Translations under genes and position numbers: made by a program
Part shown: positions 7,318 to 15,919 of the stretch, piece after piece
Layout of the letters: the number at the start of each line of letters is the position of its first letter
Numbering within the stretch: the first letter of the stretch is position 1
The notes under the pieces: model-generated
Database searches by the model: none
What the model was told of the DNA's origin: nothing
The model's input: only the letters and a program-made list of their open reading frames with translations
Source of the DNA: an uncultured Erysipelotrichaceae bacterium
Lineage (GTDB): Bacteria > Bacillota_I > Bacilli_A > Erysipelotrichales > Erysipelotrichaceae
Assembly: GCA_903789495.1 (NCBI GenBank)
Contig: CAIFEQ010000009.1
Span: 1-61,747, forward strand
Direction of reading: 5' to 3'
Length of the DNA: 61,747 nucleotides

Positions 7318-9468
7318 TTACGCCGCCTGCTCAGCAGGCTGATCGGTGGCTTTCGGGGTATAGGGATTGGGACGGACAATGTAGTACAGCGCGATAAGTG
7401 CCAGGATCAGGGCCGCGGCCGTACCGAGGGTGAAGGTGCCTTCCGTGATCCAGGTGCCGAACTGGTAGAACCACAGGGCCAGCACATAGCCCACTCCCAT
7501 CTGGAAGGCGACACAGAACCAGCCCCACTTCTTCGAGCCGAATTCCCGGAAGGCAGTCTCAATCGCCACCATGCAGGGGGCATCGAAGCAGTTGAACAGC
7601 ATGAAGCTCATGCCGATCAGAGCACTGCCTCCGAACATCGAGCTGATGGCAGCGACAGTGGCGGTTTCGCTGTCGCTGGCCGCATGTGCCAGCATGCCCA
7701 GCGTAGCCGTGGCCTGCTCCTTGGCCACTTCGGCCGAGATCGAGGCAACCGCACCCTGCCAGGTGCCAAAGCCCAGCGGCCGGAAGATCCAGGCAAAGGC
7801 CGAGCCGATATAGCGTAAGAACGAGTCATCAATATCGGCGACCATGCCGGTGGGACCGAAGTTCATCAGGAACCAGATCACGACGCACATCGAGAAGATG
7901 ATCGTGCCGGCCTTGATGATGAAGGCCTTGGCTCTTTCCCAGACATGGATCAGAACACCCTTGACCGTCGGGAAGTGATAGGCCGGAAGTTCCATGACAA
8001 ACGGGGCAGGATCACCGGCAAACATCTTCGTCTTCTTCAGGGCAATGCCGCTGAGGACGACGATTGCCAGGCCCAGGAAATACATGGCCGGAGCGATCAG
8101 GCTGTTGCCCCGCGGGAAGCAGACCAGGGTCATCATGGCGATGATCTCCATCTTGGCCCCGCAGGGCATGAAGGTCGCCAGCATGATGGTCATCTTTCTG
8201 TCCTTGTCCTGCTCAATGGTGCGGCTGGCCATGATGGCCGGTACGCCGCAGCCGGTACCGATCAGCATCGGAATAAACGATTTGCCCGACAGACCGAAGC
8301 GCCGGAAGATCCGGTCCATGATGAAGGCGATCCGGGCCATATAGCCGGAGTCCTCCAGGAGGGACAGGCACAGGAACAGCATGATCATCTGGGGCACAAA
8401 GCCCAGCACCGTGCCGACACCGCCGATGATGCCGTCGACCAGCAGGCTCTGCAGCCAGGGGGCACAGTGCACCGCTTCCAGGGCCGCATTGGCCGCATCG
8501 GGAATGATCTCGCCGAACAGGACATCGTTGGTCCAGTCGGTCATCCAGCCGCCCAGGGTGGTCACGGAGATGTAGTACACACCCCACATGATCACCGCGA
8601 AGATGGGCAGGGCCAGCCAGCGGTTGGTGACGATCCGGTCAATCTTATCCGAGGTCGTCAGCTCTGTTCTGGTACTCTTCTTGCGCACCGTGCGGCTGAC
8701 CAGATCCTGGATATACAGATAACGCTGGTTCGTGATGATGCTTTCGGCATCGTCATCGAGTTCCTTTTCACATTCCTTAATATGCGCTTCGATATGGGCC
8801 TTTTCTTCCGCGCTCAGCTGCAGCGGCCGGATGGCATCCTCATCCCGCTCGAAGCACTTGACGGCATACCATCTGAGATTTTCCGCACTGCACCGGTCCT
8901 CAATGGATTCCTCGATATGGGCGATGGCATGTTCCACCGGTCCGGTGAAGACATGGGGCAGATCGCCCGGCTTCCCTTCCCGGGCCGCCTGGATGGCCGC
9001 TTCGGCAGCTGCCATGACGCCCTGGGACTTCAGGGCACTGATCTCGACGATCCGGCAGCCCAGTTCCTCAGACAGTTTTTCGCTATCAATGACGGAACCG
9101 TTCTTCTGCACCACGTCCATCATGTTGATGGCGATGACCATGGGCAGACCGATCTCAGCCAGCTGGGTGGTCAGATAGAGGTTGCGCTCGATGTTTGTGC
9201 CATCCACGATGTTCAGGATGACATCCGGCTTATCGTGGACCAGATAGTTCCGGGATACCACTTCTTCCTGGGAATACGGACTCAGGGAATAGATGCCCGG
9301 CAGATCCTGGATGATCACATCCGGATGCCCCTTCAGACGTCCTTCCTTCTTTTCCACCGTGACCCCCGGCCAGTTGCCCACGTACTGGGTACTGCCGGTC
9401 AGGTCATTGAACAGTGTGGTCTTGCCGCAGTTCGGATTGCCGGCAAGTGCAATCTTGATTTCAGACAT
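7318..9468 (-). CDS. feoB: Ferrous iron transport protein B
   Basis: A 716-aa inner-membrane Fe(II) transporter with an N-terminal GTPase domain. GNPNCGKTT near residue 9 is the G1 motif, DLPGIYSLSPYSQEE is the G3/switch II region and NMMD is the G4 motif. The membrane part contains the two Gate repeats (for example GTGCGVPAIMASRTI) and ends with helices and a hydrophilic tail. The start is set by GGGGGAAG upstream of MSEIKIALAGNP. It follows two feoA genes and precedes two small metal-related genes on the same strand. Confidence 0.96.
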   Translation of the reverse strand: MSEIKIALAGNPNCGKTTLFNDLTGSTQYVGNWPGVTVEKKEGRLKGHPDVIIQDLPGIYSLSPYSQEEVVSRNYLVHDKPDVILNIVDGTNIERNLYLTTQLAEIGLPMVIAINMMDVVQKNGSVIDSEKLSEELGCRIVEISALKSQGVMAAAEAAIQAAREGKPGDLPHVFTGPVEHAIAHIEESIEDRCSAENLRWYAVKCFERDEDAIRPLQLSAEEKAHIEAHIKECEKELDDDAESIITNQRYLYIQDLVSRTVRKKSTRTELTTSDKIDRIVTNRWLALPIFAVIMWGVYYISVTTLGGWMTDWTNDVLFGEIIPDAANAALEAVHCAPWLQSLLVDGIIGGVGTVLGFVPQMIMLFLCLSLLEDSGYMARIAFIMDRIFRRFGLSGKSFIPMLIGTGCGVPAIMASRTIEQDKDRKMTIMLATFMPCGAKMEIIAMMTLVCFPRGNSLIAPAMYFLGLAIVVLSGIALKKTKMFAGDPAPFVMELPAYHFPTVKGVLIHVWERAKAFIIKAGTIIFSMCVVIWFLMNFGPTGMVADIDDSFLRYIGSAFAWIFRPLGFGTWQGAVASISAEVAKEQATATLGMLAHAASDSETATVAAISSMFGGSALIGMSFMLFNCFDAPCMVAIETAFREFGSKKWGWFCVAFQMGVGYVLALWFYQFGTWITEGTFTLGTAAALILALIALYYIVRPNPYTPKATDQPAEQAA

Positions 9469-9481
9469 GTCTTCCCCCTTC

Positions 9482-9703
9482 TCATTCCATCTCGAGGATA
9501 TCGGCGTCTTCCTTGCGGATGGACAGCTCATAGCCCCGGATCCGGATCTCGATCGGATCGCCCAGCGGAGCGACCTTTCTGACATAGATTTCCGTGCCCT
9601 TGGTAATGCCCATGTCCATGATCCGGCGCTTCAGGGCGCCGCTGCCATGGATCTTCCGCACGGTTGCGGTTTCCCCGACCTTCACATCACGCAGTGTCTT
9701 CAT
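9482..9703 (-). CDS. feoA: FeoA-domain protein (second copy in operon)
   Basis: A 73-aa SH3-like FeoA protein: MKTLRDVKVGETATVRKI, then the conserved RRIMDMGITKGTEIYV and the closing strand ELSIRKEDADIL. FeoA is a cytosolic partner that stimulates FeoB. It ends 13 bases before feoB. The start is taken at the methionine after AAGGGGACAG rather than an upstream in-frame one. Confidence 0.9.
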   Translation of the reverse strand: MKTLRDVKVGETATVRKIHGSGALKRRIMDMGITKGTEIYVRKVAPLGDPIEIRIRGYELSIRKEDADILEME

Positions 9704-9737
9704 CTCTGTCCCCTTCTTTCTTTTCCGGTACGCGTGC

Positions 9738-9962
9738 TCAGCAGGCATTGACATAGATCTTGGCCGCCATCTGCGAGGTCAGGGCCAGTCTGGTGTCCAG
9801 ACAGGACACGATCAGATTCCCCCGGCCGGGTGCGGAGATGATCCGCACCTTCGTACCGGGCGTAAACCCGAGATCCTCCAGATGTTTCCGGGCCTCATCG
9901 CTGCCGCCGATCCGCGACACGATCCCTTCTTCTCCGACTGACAGAACCGTCAATGGCATCAT
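9738..9962 (-). CDS. feoA: FeoA-domain protein (first copy in operon)
   Basis: A 74-aa FeoA paralogue: LSVGEEGIVSRIGG, then HLEDLGFTPGTKVRIIS and RLALTSQMAAKIYV. It differs clearly from the second copy, which suggests two distinct FeoA subunits rather than a recent duplication. It is the promoter-proximal gene of feoA-feoA-feoB, with GGGAGGGCAGG upstream of the start. Confidence 0.9.
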   Translation of the reverse strand: MMPLTVLSVGEEGIVSRIGGSDEARKHLEDLGFTPGTKVRIISAPGRGNLIVSCLDTRLALTSQMAAKIYVNAC

Positions 9963-10001
9963 CGTACCTGCCCTCCCTGCATTTCATTCATCATGCATAA
10001 G

Positions 10002-10022
10002 TTAGACATCTTTAACACCTAA
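10002..10022. promoter_or_regulatory. Candidate metalloregulator operator of the feo operon
   Basis: TTAG and CTAA form the outer arms of a 21-bp imperfect inverted repeat overlapping the predicted transcription start. TTAGG...CCTAA-like arms are typical of DtxR/IdeR-family iron repressors, while Fur boxes would show GATAAT repeats, which are absent. Inner arms pair poorly, so this is a candidate only. Confidence 0.35.
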
Positions 10023-10023
10023 G

Positions 10024-10052
10024 AATGTAATACGGTTCTGCCCGGATGTCAA
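10024..10052 (-). promoter_or_regulatory. Promoter of the feo operon
   Basis: On the minus strand a perfect TTGACA (10047-10052) and TACATT (10024-10029) are separated by 17 bases, about 60 bases before the first feoA start. Confidence 0.7.
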
Positions 10053-10185
10053 ATATGATTAACTGCAATAAGAGTAAATTAATTTTATCTGATGTTGAGC
10101 ATTTCCTGCTGCAGCCGCAGAGAACATGCAGTCATGTCAGCCGGTTTCCTTTCTGTAAAAAAGACCGTCTGGCGGGCACCGGGAA

Positions 10186-10194
10186 TGCTATAAT
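10186..10194 (+). promoter_or_regulatory. Extended -10 promoter of the thiamine operon
   Basis: TGCTATAAT is an extended -10 element with a perfect hexamer, about 40 bases before the riboswitch. A recognisable -35 is lacking, as expected of extended -10 promoters. Confidence 0.6.
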
Positions 10195-10232
10195 GGCTCT
10201 GCAGAAAAACCGGAAGAGCTGAAAAAAGAATG

Positions 10233-10325
10233 CCTTGCACGGGGAGCTCATGAGTGGGCTGAGAGTGAACGGCTGACGTTCTGACCCGAAACCTGATTTG
10301 GATAATGCCAACGTAGGGATCAGCA
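10233..10325 (+). ncRNA. TPP (THI-box) riboswitch
   Basis: The conserved thi-box blocks are present in order: ACGGGGAGCTC, GGGCTGAGAGTGAAC, GACCCGAAACCTGAT and GGATAATGCCAACGTAGGGA. They bind thiamine pyrophosphate in the 5' leader of thiM. High TPP should shut the operon down. Confidence 0.95.
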
Positions 10326-10335
10326 GATATACCGC

Positions 10336-10368
10336 AGAAGCGTTGTCCTCAGGGGCAGCGCTTCTTTC
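10336..10368 (+). terminator. Possible riboswitch expression-platform terminator
   Basis: AGAAGCG pairs with CGCTTCT around a 16-base loop and is followed by TTTC, between the riboswitch and thiM. This suits transcription attenuation, but the U tract is short. Confidence 0.45.
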
Positions 10369-10396
10369 AGTTCCGGGGCAGAAAGAAGGAACGGTT

Positions 10397-11218
10397 ATGT
10401 TTCAGGAATGTCTGGAAAACGTCAGAACCAAGGCACCGCTGATTCACTGCATCACCAACTATGTCACCGTCAACGATGTCGCCAATGTCATCCTGGCCTG
10501 CGGCGGCGCGCCGATCATGGCCGATGATCAGGAGGAAGCGGCCGAGATCACCTCGATCTGCGGCGGTCTCACCATCAACATCGGCACTCTGAATACCCGC
10601 ACGATCCGGAGCATGCTTTCTGCCGGGCAGAAGGCCAGAGAACTCGGTCATCCGATCCTGCTGGACCCGGTCGGGGCCGGCGCCTCGCATCTGCGCACCC
10701 AGACCGCCGTCTCCCTGATGGAGGAACTGCACTTCCAGGTCATCCGGGGCAATGTCTCGGAACTCAGGGCGCTGATGCTGGGCAGTACGACCACCCGGGG
10801 TGTCGAGGCTGCCGCGGCGGATGCCGTGACGGAGCAGAATCTGAATGACATGGTTGCGCTGGCCAAGGCCTGGTCCAAGGCTTCCGGATCGATCATTGCG
10901 ATGACCGGTGCCATCGACCTGGTCGCCGATGCCCAAAGGTGTTTCGTCATCCGCAACGGACGGCCGGAGATGGGCCGGATCACCGGCACCGGCTGTCAGC
11001 TGTCCGGGCTGATGACGGCCTACATCACGGCCAACCCGGACCGCCTGCTGGAAGCTTCGGCTGCCGCGGTCTGTCTGATGGGCCTGGCTGGCGAAACGGG
11101 CTGGCGTCATCTGGCCCCCTATGAAGGCAATGCGACGTACCGGAACCGCATCATCGATGCCGTCTGCCGGATTGACGGAGCCGAGCTGGAAAGCGGCGCC
11201 CGCTATGAGATCCGCTGA
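10397..11218 (+). CDS. thiM: Hydroxyethylthiazole kinase
   Basis: A 273-aa ribokinase-like enzyme that phosphorylates 4-methyl-5-(2-hydroxyethyl)thiazole with ATP for thiamine salvage. Landmarks are PLIHCITNYVTVNDVAN at the N-terminus, ILLDPVGAGAS in the middle and ITGTGCQLSGLMTAY, which contains the catalytic cysteine and anion hole. The start at 10397 follows AGAAGGAAC; the longer frame would run into the riboswitch. First gene of the TPP-controlled operon. Confidence 0.95.
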   Translation: MFQECLENVRTKAPLIHCITNYVTVNDVANVILACGGAPIMADDQEEAAEITSICGGLTINIGTLNTRTIRSMLSAGQKARELGHPILLDPVGAGASHLRTQTAVSLMEELHFQVIRGNVSELRALMLGSTTTRGVEAAAADAVTEQNLNDMVALAKAWSKASGSIIAMTGAIDLVADAQRCFVIRNGRPEMGRITGTGCQLSGLMTAYITANPDRLLEASAAAVCLMGLAGETGWRHLAPYEGNATYRNRIIDAVCRIDGAELESGARYEIR

Positions 11219-11231
11219 GCAGGAGAAGGCC

Positions 11232-11888
11232 ATGAAGAAAGATCAGCTCTGCAAGGCCCTGCTGCTCTATGCCGTGACGGACCGTCACTGGCTGCAGGGC
11301 AGAACCCTGGCCGAAGATGTGGAAGCTGCCCTGAAGGGCGGCGTGACCTTCGTGCAGCTGCGGGAAAAAGACGACATGGCCCTGGACCATGAGGCTTTTC
11401 TGACGGAAGCCCGTCAGATCCAGGCCCTCTGCCGGCAGTATCAGGTTCCGTTTGTGATCGATGATGATGTGGATCTGGCTCTGGAAGTCGGAGCGGATGG
11501 CGTGCATGTCGGTCAGGAAGACATGGAGGCCGGTCTGGTCCGGCAGAAACTGGGACCGGAGAAGATTCTCGGCGTTTCTGCCCGCACTGTCGAAGAAGCC
11601 CGTCTGGCCCAGCAGCGCGGGGCGGATTATCTGGGTGTCGGGGCGGTTTTCCCGACCCGTTCCAAGGCGGATGCCAAAGCCGTCTCCCATGAAACCCTGC
11701 AGCAGATCTGCGCAGCCGTGGACATCCCCGTCGTGGCCATCGGCGGCATCACCAGGGATAATGTCTCCCAGCTGGCCGGCAGCGGCATTGTCGGGATCTC
11801 CGTGATCTCGGCCATTTTTGCCCGGCCCGATATCGAACAGGCCGCCCGCCAGCTGCGGCAAAAGACCGTGGAAATGCTGCAGCACTGA
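11232..11888 (+). CDS. thiE: Thiamine phosphate synthase
   Basis: A 218-aa TIM-barrel enzyme joining HMP-PP and thiazole phosphate into thiamine monophosphate. The motifs VQLREKD (pyrophosphate/Mg site), DDVDLALEVGADGVHVGQED, GVGAVFPTRSK and AIGGI are intact. The start at 11232 is set by CAGGAGAAGG, 13 bases after the thiM stop. Confidence 0.95.
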   Translation: MKKDQLCKALLLYAVTDRHWLQGRTLAEDVEAALKGGVTFVQLREKDDMALDHEAFLTEARQIQALCRQYQVPFVIDDDVDLALEVGADGVHVGQEDMEAGLVRQKLGPEKILGVSARTVEEARLAQQRGADYLGVGAVFPTRSKADAKAVSHETLQQICAAVDIPVVAIGGITRDNVSQLAGSGIVGISVISAIFARPDIEQAARQLRQKTVEMLQH

Positions 11889-11979
11889 ACCATAAACTGA
11901 CCCAGCGGCAGGCCGGGGGCACCACCTTCTGCCGCTCTATAAAATTAATGCCTGCATGGAAGAGGAGGATAAAAAGAAC

Positions 11980-12786
11980 ATGAAGACAGCATTAACAATC
12001 GCCGGAAGTGATTCCAGCGGAGGCGCCGGCATTCAGGCTGACATCAAGACGATGACCATGAATGGCGTCTACGCGATGAGCGCCATCACGGCGCTGACCG
12101 CGCAGAACACCACCGGCGTCATCGGCATCCAGAATTCCACTCCGGAATTTCTGCAGCAGCAGCTGGACGAGATCTTCACCGATATCTATCCCGATGCGGT
12201 CAAGATCGGCATGGTCTCGGAAAGTGCCCTGATCCGGGTGATTGCCGAGCGGCTGCGCTTTTACAAAGCCGCCAGGATTGTCCTGGATCCCGTCATGGTG
12301 GCAACCAGCGGAGCAAAACTGATCAGTGACGATGCCATCGTCACCCTGCAGCAGGAACTGATTCCCCTGGCCATGGTCATCACGCCCAATATCCCGGAAG
12401 GGGAAGTCCTCTCGGGCATGAAGATCAGCAGCGAGCAGGATATGCTCAAGGCCGCCGAGATCATCTATGAACGCTTTGGCTGCAGTGTCCTGCTCAAGGG
12501 CGGTCATAACTTCAATGATGCCAACGACCTGCTCTGGCGTAACAGCGGACCGCTGTGGTTCCGGGGCAGACGGATCGATAATCCCAATACGCACGGCACC
12601 GGCTGTACCTTATCCAGTGCCATCGCGGCCAACCTGGCCAAGGGCTTTGATCTGGATACGTCCGTGCAGCGGGCCAAGGAGTATATTTCCGGTGCCCTGG
12701 CGGCGATGCTGGATCTGGGCAGGGGCCGCGGTCCCCTGCAGCATAACTTCAACCTCACCGGCACCTTTGCCCAGGAAGCCCGCTGA
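11980..12786 (+). CDS. thiD: HMP/HMP-phosphate kinase
   Basis: A 268-aa ribokinase-fold enzyme that phosphorylates hydroxymethylpyrimidine twice to HMP-PP. AGSDSSGGAGIQADIKT is the substrate-binding N-terminus and HGTGCTLSSAIAANLA the ATP/catalytic loop. The GGAGGAT upstream of 11980 sets the start. A 91-base gap separates it from thiE, and its stop overlaps the transporter start. Confidence 0.95.
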   Translation: MKTALTIAGSDSSGGAGIQADIKTMTMNGVYAMSAITALTAQNTTGVIGIQNSTPEFLQQQLDEIFTDIYPDAVKIGMVSESALIRVIAERLRFYKAARIVLDPVMVATSGAKLISDDAIVTLQQELIPLAMVITPNIPEGEVLSGMKISSEQDMLKAAEIIYERFGCSVLLKGGHNFNDANDLLWRNSGPLWFRGRRIDNPNTHGTGCTLSSAIAANLAKGFDLDTSVQRAKEYISGALAAMLDLGRGRGPLQHNFNLTGTFAQEAR

Positions 12787-13949
12787 TGGAGAGGAAGACA
12801 TCGGTCTTTGAAAACGGCCTGATCTGGTTCGGAGCAGGCGTATCCCTGGCCGAGATCCTGACCGGCACCTACCTGGCTCCCTTAGGCATGGGCAGGGGCC
12901 TGGCGGCGATCCTGCTGGGGCATCTGATCGGCGGCGTGCTGTTCTATCTGGCAGCCGTGATCAGCGGTGAAACCGGGAAGAGTTCCATGGATGCCGTGAA
13001 GATGACCTATGGGCAGCAGGGCGGCCGTCTGTTTGCCCTGCTCAACGTCATCCAGCTGGCCGGCTGGACCGCCATCATGATCTATGACGGTTCCCTCTCG
13101 GCCGCGGGCATCTTCAACCCCGGCCGCTGGCTGTGGTGTGTGGTGATCGGTGGTCTGATCCTCGTCTGGATCCTGGTCGGGATCAGCAGCCTGGGGAAAC
13201 TCAACACCATGGCCATGGCGGCTCTGTTTCTGCTGTCCATCATGCTGTGCGTGACCGTCACCGGTCAGAGCGGAGCTTCTTCAGCCGCTGTGGAATCCAT
13301 CTCCTTCGGGGCGGCTCTGGAGCTGTCCGCTTCCATGCCCCTGTCCTGGCTGCCCTGTGTCGGGGACTATACCAGAGTGGCAGCGGAGCCGAAGAAAGCC
13401 TCGCTGGTCAGCACGCTGGTCTATAACGCTGTCAGCATCTGGATGTTCCTGATCGGCATGGCAGCGGCCATCTATGCCGGCACCACCGACATCACCGTGA
13501 TCCTGTTACGGGCAGGGCTGGGCGCGGCCGGTCTGCTGATCGTGGTCTTCTCGACCGTGACCACGACCTTCCTGGACGCTTTCTCGGCCGGCATCTCTGC
13601 CCGGTCCATTTCCGAAAAGACCGATGAGCGGAAGGCAGCCGTGCTGACCACCGGGATCGGCATGGTCTGTGCCATCGCCTTTCCGATGGATGACATCACC
13701 GGCTTCCTCTATTTCATTGGTTCGGTCTTTGCCCCGATGGCTGCGGTGATGATCGGCACCTGTTACATCCGGAAGACCCGTTCCGATGAGCAGGCCTTTG
13801 ACTGGCCCAACCTGCTGGTCTGGCTGATCGGTTTTGTCCTGTACCGCCTGCTGATGCACACGGATCTGCCCTGCGGGTATACCCTGCCGGACATTCTGAT
13901 CACCCTGGCCCTGACCCTGCTGGCAGGCCGGAAGCGCAAGAACGTCTGA
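12786..13949 (+). CDS. cytX: Putative hydroxymethylpyrimidine transporter (NCS1 family, CytX-like)
   Basis: A 387-aa membrane protein with about ten helices of the nucleobase:cation symporter-1 type. It begins FENGLIWFGAGVSLAEILTG, and its helix pattern with LPLSWLPCVGDYTR-like segment (here SMPLSWLPCVGDYTR) is typical of CytX. The start codon overlaps the thiD stop (TGATG at 12784-12788). Placement after thiD under a TPP riboswitch supports uptake of the pyrimidine precursor. Confidence 0.88.
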   Translation: MERKTSVFENGLIWFGAGVSLAEILTGTYLAPLGMGRGLAAILLGHLIGGVLFYLAAVISGETGKSSMDAVKMTYGQQGGRLFALLNVIQLAGWTAIMIYDGSLSAAGIFNPGRWLWCVVIGGLILVWILVGISSLGKLNTMAMAALFLLSIMLCVTVTGQSGASSAAVESISFGAALELSASMPLSWLPCVGDYTRVAAEPKKASLVSTLVYNAVSIWMFLIGMAAAIYAGTTDITVILLRAGLGAAGLLIVVFSTVTTTFLDAFSAGISARSISEKTDERKAAVLTTGIGMVCAIAFPMDDITGFLYFIGSVFAPMAAVMIGTCYIRKTRSDEQAFDWPNLLVWLIGFVLYRLLMHTDLPCGYTLPDILITLALTLLAGRKRKNV

Positions 13950-13956
13950 AGCACAT

Positions 13957-13990
13957 AAAAAGCGTTTCCTTCACAGCGGAAACGCTTTTT
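13957..13990. terminator. Bidirectional terminator of thi operon and the convergent redox operon
   Basis: AAAAAGCGTTTCC pairs with GGAAACGCTTTTT around an 8-base loop, with A and T runs on both sides, between converging genes ending at 13949 and 14003. Confidence 0.9.
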
Positions 13991-14002
13991 CATGCCGGCA
14001 TG

Positions 14003-14503
14003 TTATTCCACGAAATGAATCCTGGACTCGTCGTAACGGTCTGCCTGTTCCTTCTGCTCGGCCGGATAGCCCAGCGGGAACAGGGAGAAGGCTTCGACGG
14101 TGTCCGGCAGCTGCAGGACTTCCCGCACCTTGTCCATGCGTTCCTGCAGCGGAGCAATGCCCAGCCAGACACCGCCCAGACCCAGTTCGTCGGTCCGCAG
14201 CCAGATGTTTTCCTGGGCAATGGACATATCGATCTGGGCATACTCATCAAACTTCAGGCCCTGTTTCCGATACACCGGCACGATGACCACCTTCGCCCCT
14301 GCCGCACAGCCGGCATAGGGACTGACGGAGGACAGGGCTTTGATCTTTTGCGGATCGGTGACGACATAGAATTCCCAGGGCTGCTGGTTGCCCGCACTGG
14401 GCGCCTGCATGCCGGCCCGGAGAATGTCCAGGATCTTCTCCTTCTCCACCGGACGGTCTTCGTATTTCCGGATGCTGGTACGATGATAGAGAATACTGTT
14501 CAT
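14003..14503 (-). CDS. Nitroreductase family protein
   Basis: A 166-aa FMN-dependent NAD(P)H oxidoreductase: HRTSIRKYEDRPVEKEKI carries the FMN-phosphate arginine pattern, then APSAGNQQPWEFYVV and GLGGVWLGIAP. The acceptor could be a nitroaromatic, quinone or flavin. The start overlaps the upstream MATE stop (ATGA at 14500-14503). It is the last of six genes behind one promoter region. Confidence 0.88.
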   Translation of the reverse strand: MNSILYHRTSIRKYEDRPVEKEKILDILRAGMQAPSAGNQQPWEFYVVTDPQKIKALSSVSPYAGCAAGAKVVIVPVYRKQGLKFDEYAQIDMSIAQENIWLRTDELGLGGVWLGIAPLQERMDKVREVLQLPDTVEAFSLFPLGYPAEQKEQADRYDESRIHFVE

Positions 14504-15912
14504 GATTTTACCGCCTTTCTTTTCAGAAGAATCGTTACAAGGATAACTGCCAGGACACAGGCACAGACTTCTCCGGCCGGGATCGCCGACCAGACTGCGG
14601 TTCTGGCTTCCGGCAGATGCGCCAGGAAGAGAGCGGCAGGCAGCGGTACGGCAATCAGCCGCACCAGTGAAATCAGAAGGGAGAAACCGCCGCTCCCCAA
14701 GGCCTGGCAGACACCCTGCAGGATGATGTTGGCCCCGGCGAAGAAGAAGCCCCAGACGATGATCCGCAGGGCCGTGACGCACAGGGCCTCGGTCTCTTCC
14801 GTGACCGCAAACAGCGAGACGATCGGTTCCGTCCAGCCTTCCAGCAGCACGACCCCGATGAGCATGATCACACTGACATCGATCAGGGCCCAGCGGATCG
14901 TCTGCCGGATGCGGTCGGTCCTTCCCGCTCCGTAGTTATAGGAGATGATCGGGATCGAGGCGTTGTTCAGGCCATAGCCTGGCATGAAGATGAAGTTCTG
15001 CAGCTTGTAGTAGATGCCATACGCGGTGACTGCCGCCTCGGAGATCCCGCCGAGAATCAGATTCGTGGCATAGGACATCAGAGGCACCAGGATCTGCATG
15101 GCAATGGCAGGAACGCCGATCCGGTACAGTTCGTGCAGGATATGGCCGGATGGCCGGAAGTCGCTCAGCCGGATGGTCAGGATCTTTTTCCTGCCCAGAT
15201 AATAGGTCCCGATCCAGATCAGAGAGACAAACTGTCCGATGACCGTGGCAATCGCCGCGCCCCGGACACCCAGGGCCGGAAAGCCCAGCCAGCCGTAGAT
15301 CAGCACCGGGTCCAGCAGAATGTTGGTCAGAGCACCGGCGATCTGCGTGAGCATGGTGATCCTGGTCCGGCCGGTTGCGATGGTGACTTTCTCCAGGCAC
15401 ATGTAGCCCATGGTGCCCAGGGAAAACAGCGTCAGGATGCGGACATAGGAGATGCCGAAGGCAGCGATAGTCGGGTTGTCCGTCTGGCTTTCAATGAAGG
15501 CTTCCGTACCGAACAGCCCGAACAGGAACATGGCCAGGAAATACAGCAGGCTGACAAACAGGGCATTTCCGGCCGCCTGCTCGGCTTCCCGGCGCCGATT
15601 CATGCCCAGCAGCCGGGAGACCAGGGCATTGACACCGACCCCGGTTCCTACCCCCAGGGCCATGATCAGCATCTGCACGGGGAAGGCCAGGGTCAGGGCA
15701 TTGATGGCCATCTCGCCGGCCCCGCTCAGTTCCGCCGTATCCGGGATCCGGGACACATAAAAGGTATCCACGACGTTGTACAGTGCCTGTCCCAGCATCG
15801 ACAGCATCATGGGGAATGCCATATTCAGAAGCAGATGCGGCACCGGCATCACCGCCATCTTGTCGGCGGTGTTTCCGCCGGTCAGCGTCCCTGCCTCTTT
15901 GATCTGTGTCAT
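14500..15912 (-). CDS. MATE family efflux transporter
   Basis: A 470-aa membrane protein with twelve predicted helices in two homologous halves. LLNMAFPMMLSMLGQALYNVVDTFYVSRI is the standard MATE opening, and ALGVGTGVGVNALVSRLLG follows. It should export cationic drugs or toxic metabolites in exchange for Na+ or H+. The start at 15912 lies 7 bases after the HxlR stop, without a strong ribosome binding site. Its place between the regulator and a nitroreductase suggests it is induced by an electrophile. Confidence 0.93.
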   Translation of the reverse strand: MTQIKEAGTLTGGNTADKMAVMPVPHLLLNMAFPMMLSMLGQALYNVVDTFYVSRIPDTAELSGAGEMAINALTLAFPVQMLIMALGVGTGVGVNALVSRLLGMNRRREAEQAAGNALFVSLLYFLAMFLFGLFGTEAFIESQTDNPTIAAFGISYVRILTLFSLGTMGYMCLEKVTIATGRTRITMLTQIAGALTNILLDPVLIYGWLGFPALGVRGAAIATVIGQFVSLIWIGTYYLGRKKILTIRLSDFRPSGHILHELYRIGVPAIAMQILVPLMSYATNLILGGISEAAVTAYGIYYKLQNFIFMPGYGLNNASIPIISYNYGAGRTDRIRQTIRWALIDVSVIMLIGVVLLEGWTEPIVSLFAVTEETEALCVTALRIIVWGFFFAGANIILQGVCQALGSGGFSLLISLVRLIAVPLPAALFLAHLPEARTAVWSAIPAGEVCACVLAVILVTILLKRKAVKS

Positions 15913-15919
15913 GCCGGCC

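Noticed and set aside
7945-9582. 545-codon plus-strand frame opposite feoB
   Set aside because: Antisense shadow of feoB: low-complexity HDQGR-rich composition and no domain pattern, while feoB shows all GTPase and Gate motifs.
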